From CAXMST01 sp963790085 (GTDB taxonomy: Bacteria; Actinomycetota; Thermoleophilia; Solirubrobacterales; 70-9), in the NCBI GenBank assembly GCA_963790085.1, contig CAWBNH010000006.1, forward strand, positions 62,001-126,000: DNA of 64,000 nt, in the 5' to 3' direction. Below the pieces are notes generated by a model. It was not told the origin of the DNA and searched no databases. It saw nothing but the letters and a program-made list of their open reading frames with translations. Below, one piece after another: positions 60,620 to 64,000 of the stretch. Positions within the stretch are counted from its first letter, which is position 1, and every line of letters starts with the position of its first letter. Made by a program: the position numbers and the translations under genes.

Positions 60620-62551
60620 CTATTCCGCGCTCCCCGTCGATTCGACGTCCTTGATGTCCTTCGCCTTGACGTCGAGGTAGGCGGCGAGGATCTGCCGAAC
60701 GAGCGGCGCGGCGGTGTCGGAGCCGAAGCCGCCGCCCTCAACGGTACCCGCAACGACCACCTGGGGGTTGTCATAGGGGGCCAGGGCCACGTACCAGGAC
60801 TGGTCGGGGTTGGGCGGGCGCTCCACCGTCCCGGTCTTGCCGGCGATGTCCACCGGGAACCCGCCGAAGACCCCGTAGGAGGTGCCGCTCGGGGCCATCG
60901 CGGCATCGCGCAGCCCGTCGAGGATCACCTTCCGATACGCGGGGTCGATGTCGACGGTGCGGCGCGGCTCCGGTTCGAAGTCCTGAACGGGGCGCCCCAG
61001 GGGGTCGACCACGGCATCGGCCAGGTGCGGGCGGACGACCTCGCCGTCGTTGCCGATCGTCGCGTAGGCGACCGCCATCTGCAGCGGGGTTGCCAGCAGG
61101 TCGCCCTGGCCGATCGCGAGGTTGACGTTGTCGCCGACCGACCAGGGTCGGTCCGTCTCGTAGCAGCCGGGCTCGTAGAGCCGTTGCTCTCCGCCGCAGG
61201 AGTCGGGCTCGGCGGCCTGCGCGTAGAGCTCGTTGCGCCACTCGGGGGTCGGGATCAGCCCGCCGGCCTCATACGGTAGATCGAGGCCGGTCGGCGGCCC
61301 GAGGCCGAGCTGCTGGGCCCACTTCTGGATCGCCTCGTCGGTTTGACTGTCGGCCCGATCGCCGAGCGTGTAGAAGAAGACGTCGGATGAGACCTGCAGG
61401 GCGCGCTGGAGCTGCAGCGGGCCGTAGACCGCGTCGCCGGCGTTCTTCAGCGGCTCGGGCAGGCCCGCCAACTCGTAGGAGCCGTCGTCGACGATCGTCT
61501 CGGTCGGGGTCAGGATTCCGCCGTCGAGCGAGGCGAGCGCGGTGATCGGCTTGAAGGTCGAGCCGGTCGGGTACTGGCCCTGACTCGCGCGGTTGGCCAA
61601 GGGCTTCGCCTCGTCGTTGAACAGGGCCTCGTACTTCACCTGGGAGACCGGTGGAGTGAAGACCGCGGGATCGAAGGTCGGGAACGAGCCCATGCCGAGG
61701 ATCGACCCGTCATCGATGCTCATCGCGACGAACGCCCCGGGCTTGCCGAAGCTCGCCAGGCCCTCCTCCCCCGCCCGCTGGATCTTCGAATCGAGCGTCA
61801 GCTTGAGGCTGTTGCCGGTCTCGGGCGGGACCTCGGAGAGCGGCCTGCCGCGCGGCTGACCGAGGGCGTCGACCTGCACCCGGCTCGCACCGTTGCGCCC
61901 GCGGAGCACGCTGTCGAACTGGAGCTCGAGGCCGGCGGCACCGATCTGATCGCCCGGCTCGAGGGCCTCGTACTGGGGCTCGTCGAGTTGCTGCTCGCCG
62001 ACCTCAGCCACGTATCCGAACAGGTGCGGCGCGAGCTCCCCCTGGGGATAGTCGCGCACATAGACCTCCTCGACGGTGATCCCGGGGAACTCGTCCTGGC
62101 GCTCGCGCAGGAAGTAGACGAGATCGCGGTCGACGTCCCGCTCGAGCGTCACCGGGCTGGCGGGTAGCTCGCGCGTCTGCCGGCGGATCTCCCGCTTCAG
62201 CCGCCGGCTCGGGATGCCCGAGACCTTCGCGAGGTCGTCGAGTACCGCGTTGCGCTGCTTCGGCCGCTTCGGCAGTCGATCGGGCCGGACCTGGAGCGAG
62301 AGCGCGGTGCGGTTGCGGACCAGCGTCTTGCCGGCGCGGTCGAGGATGTCCCCCCGCGGGGCCTGGATCGAGACCTCGCGGACGCGGTTGTTCTGAGCCT
62401 GATCGAGGTACTCCTCAGCGGACAGCACCTCGAGGTACCAGAGCCGGAAGAAGATCACCGCGAACGCGACCAGCGCGATCCCGCTGAGTACGGCAACCCG
62501 GACGGCGAACTGCGAGGTCATCGGGCGCTGGTCTTCAGGACGGAACATCAT
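60620..62551 (-). CDS. mrdA: Penicillin-binding protein 2 (elongation transpeptidase)
   Basis: The class B PBP cross-links lateral-wall peptidoglycan. The 643-residue protein has one N-terminal membrane helix (about 18-38), a dimerisation-type domain with VYVRDYPQGELAPHLFGYV, and the transpeptidase domain with SxxK (GSTFKPITALAS, about 330), SxD (VSSDVFFYTLG, about 388) and KTG (AGKTGTVERPP, about 572). It starts with ATG ATG after the mreD stop and is followed by rodA. Confidence 0.96.
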   Translation of the reverse strand: MMFRPEDQRPMTSQFAVRVAVLSGIALVAFAVIFFRLWYLEVLSAEEYLDQAQNNRVREVSIQAPRGDILDRAGKTLVRNRTALSLQVRPDRLPKRPKQRNAVLDDLAKVSGIPSRRLKREIRRQTRELPASPVTLERDVDRDLVYFLRERQDEFPGITVEEVYVRDYPQGELAPHLFGYVAEVGEQQLDEPQYEALEPGDQIGAAGLELQFDSVLRGRNGASRVQVDALGQPRGRPLSEVPPETGNSLKLTLDSKIQRAGEEGLASFGKPGAFVAMSIDDGSILGMGSFPTFDPAVFTPPVSQVKYEALFNDEAKPLANRASQGQYPTGSTFKPITALASLDGGILTPTETIVDDGSYELAGLPEPLKNAGDAVYGPLQLQRALQVSSDVFFYTLGDRADSQTDEAIQKWAQQLGLGPPTGLDLPYEAGGLIPTPEWRNELYAQAAEPDSCGGEQRLYEPGCYETDRPWSVGDNVNLAIGQGDLLATPLQMAVAYATIGNDGEVVRPHLADAVVDPLGRPVQDFEPEPRRTVDIDPAYRKVILDGLRDAAMAPSGTSYGVFGGFPVDIAGKTGTVERPPNPDQSWYVALAPYDNPQVVVAGTVEGGGFGSDTAAPLVRQILAAYLDVKAKDIKDVESTGSAE

Positions 62552-63112
62552 CTAGCCGGCTGCCCCAAGGATGCCACCGCGTCCTACCCGCCGCCGGACG
62601 ACGCGGCCGTCCTGGACGAGCGCCGGACGCAGCAGCCGCCGGACCAGCGGGAACAGGGGGATCGCGAGCAGGGCCCCGAACAGCGCCTGGACGGCGATCT
62701 CTCGCAGGACCAGGAGGCTGACCGGGGCGTCGACGCCGAGCATCAACTGCATTGCCGCATAGATCGCGGCGGAAACGCCGGTCAGCAGGCCGGTCAGCAG
62801 CGGCGGCACCAGCGAGCTGACGATGTCATAGCCCTCGCGCCAGCGCCCCGCCAGGTACCCGACCGCCATCAAGGCGAGCGAGGTGACACCGAGGGTGGTG
62901 CCGAGCGCGGAGTCGAGCAGCAGACCCGCGAAGAAGCCCGAGACGGCGCCGGGGAGCGCTCCGCCGAGCAGGCCCATCGTGACCACGACCACCGGGACGA
63001 CGTTAGCGACCGAGCCGAGCAGCGGCAGCTGGGAGAAGAAGGAGAGCTGCAGGAGGACCGAGACGAAGACGATCAAGGAGACGGTGAGCAGGATCCGCGG
63101 GGTGAAGATCAC
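62552..63112 (-). CDS. mreD: Rod-shape-determining protein MreD
   Basis: The 186-residue membrane protein has about five helices (IFTPRILLTVSLIVFVSVLL first, SFFSQLPLLGSVANVVPVVV next). It links MreC to the PBP2/RodA synthase. It ends directly at the mrdA start and overlaps mreC by 4 bp, so the elongasome genes form one coupled unit. Confidence 0.9.
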   Translation of the reverse strand: MIFTPRILLTVSLIVFVSVLLQLSFFSQLPLLGSVANVVPVVVVTMGLLGGALPGAVSGFFAGLLLDSALGTTLGVTSLALMAVGYLAGRWREGYDIVSSLVPPLLTGLLTGVSAAIYAAMQLMLGVDAPVSLLVLREIAVQALFGALLAIPLFPLVRRLLRPALVQDGRVVRRRVGRGGILGAAG

Positions 63113-63963
63113 GACGGGCCCCCGGTGAGGACAGCGACCGAATCGAGGTTGGTCAGGTCCGCGTACGGAGTGATGTGGACCTGCTGCCGCAGCTCCTGCT
63201 CGCCGAGCTGCGACTCGCGAGCCTCGCCGATCGGGATGCCGGCCGGATATCTCGAGGGCAGCGACGGGTCGTCGATCCCGGCGGTGATTACGCCCGCCCC
63301 GGGCTTGACCTCGTCGTCGCCCTGGATCAACCCGAGCAACAGATCCTTGGGGTCCCCGACGACCGGGCCGACGACCCCGAGGGGGCCGCCCTCGAGGACC
63401 TTGGCGGTGACGCTGCTCTCCTGGTCGCTGAGCAGGGTGACGCGAGCGCTACCGCCGTCCACCGCGCTGACCCGGCCGACTAGCCCATCCCCGTCGATCA
63501 CCGCGTCGTCGACGGCGACCCCGTCCGAGCTGCCCTTGTCGATCCGCATGATCTGATTCCAGGTCGAGGCCGAGCGGGCGCTGACGTTGGCGTCGACCAC
63601 GGTGTAGGCAGCGAGCGGATCGGCGTCGGCGATCTTCGCGATCTTGCCGCGCTCGAGGCCGGCGGCGAGCTCCTCCTCGGCTTCGGTCAGCTGCAGGCGA
63701 AGGTCCTGCACCTCGGCGCGCAGATCCTCGTTCTCTCCCCGCGCGGCGAAGGTCTCGTCGAACCAGTTGACCAGGTCGCGGAACGGCTTCAGGGCCTGAT
63801 TGGCGCCATCCTCGAGCGGCGAGAGGACGGAACCGATCCCGTTCTGGGCGCTGTGCAGCGGGCCGCTCTCGCCCTCGCTGAAATGGGTGCTGATCAGCAC
63901 CAGGCAGGCGACCACGAGCAGAACCAGTACCGCTCGGCGCCGGCGTACCTGTTTGCGGTACAT
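63109..63963 (-). CDS. mreC: Rod-shape-determining protein MreC
   Basis: The 284-residue protein has an N-terminal membrane anchor (about 8-28, RRRAVLVLLVVACLVLIST), a coiled coil (about 75-105, ENEDLRAEVQDLRLQLTEAE) and the two beta-barrels of MreC (SARSASTWNQIMRIDKGSSD; VSAVDGGSARVTLLSDQESS). It scaffolds PBP2 and RodA. It begins 37 bp from the window end; mreB would be expected just upstream beyond the window. A TAGGGA-like hexamer precedes it. Confidence 0.94.
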   Translation of the reverse strand: MYRKQVRRRRAVLVLLVVACLVLISTHFSEGESGPLHSAQNGIGSVLSPLEDGANQALKPFRDLVNWFDETFAARGENEDLRAEVQDLRLQLTEAEEELAAGLERGKIAKIADADPLAAYTVVDANVSARSASTWNQIMRIDKGSSDGVAVDDAVIDGDGLVGRVSAVDGGSARVTLLSDQESSVTAKVLEGGPLGVVGPVVGDPKDLLLGLIQGDDEVKPGAGVITAGIDDPSLPSRYPAGIPIGEARESQLGEQELRQQVHITPYADLTNLDSVAVLTGGPS

Positions 63964-64000
63964 CGGCCCAGTCCCTACCGGCGGCGGCGGCCGCCGTCTC

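Overview
The window is a dense, very high-GC (about 70 percent by eye) bacterial chromosome segment with short intergenic gaps, almost exclusively G/C third codon positions, and GTG and TTG starts. Gene order and content point to Actinomycetota, most likely class Thermoleophilia, order Solirubrobacterales. Supporting signs are the RTX-type secreted protein, the ECF sigma factor fused to a transmembrane segment and a Gly/Ser/Asp-rich tail, the secreted acidic partner encoded next to it, the mycothiol-style ADH/MBL pair and the lysine-rich tail on L21. The assignment is an inference from content; no marker such as 16S rRNA is present.

Layout. 1-4.2 kb: accessory genes (membrane protein fragment, FAD reductase, YdcZ-type transporter, membrane-linked ECF sigma factor and secreted partner). 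4.2-11.5 kb: polA divergent from an ACT-domain malic enzyme, an SDR epimerase, an unusual DCC-domain/lipoprotein fusion, and pfkA. 11.5-22.9 kb: a tryptophan locus read on the minus strand, hisIE-trpE-trpG-(GST)-trpD-trpC, then htrA and an opposing amino-acid decarboxylase gene, then trpF-trpB-trpA and a 58-codon membrane protein. 22.9-38.4 kb: a secreted hydrolase and the conserved housekeeping block era/GNAT/ybeY/phoH/yqeY/murI/prmA/dnaJ/hrcA, an accessory MaoC pair and ADH-MBL pair, plsC and lepA. 38.5-50.2 kb: RTX protein, murJ, rpsT, holA, comEC/comEA, acylphosphatase, cupin, leuS and tRNA-Ala(GGC). 50.3-64 kb: a DivIVA-like protein, rsfS-nadD-proA-proB-obgE, rpmA-rplU, an RNase E/G gene and the elongasome cluster rodA-mrdA-mreD-mreC, which runs off the window edge where mreB would be expected upstream.

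How the genes work together. Most of the window is core metabolism and growth: tryptophan, proline and NAD synthesis, glycolysis, translation factors, ribosomal proteins, DNA repair, peptidoglycan precursor export (MurJ, MurI) and lateral-wall synthesis (MreCD, PBP2, RodA).

The most striking non-gene signal is promoter architecture. At least 19 genes have a TANNNT hexamer ending only 6-10 nt before the start codon, which puts the expected transcription start at or next to the initiation codon and implies widespread leaderless transcription. The best candidate for an undescribed system is the pair at 2.1-4.1 kb: a one-piece membrane-tethered sigma factor whose predicted outer tail shares Ser-Gly-Pro-Gly/His/Asp-rich composition with the secreted protein encoded immediately downstream. 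No CRISPR array, insertion sequence, phage or integrative element is visible, and no stretch above 300 bases lacks a gene or RNA.
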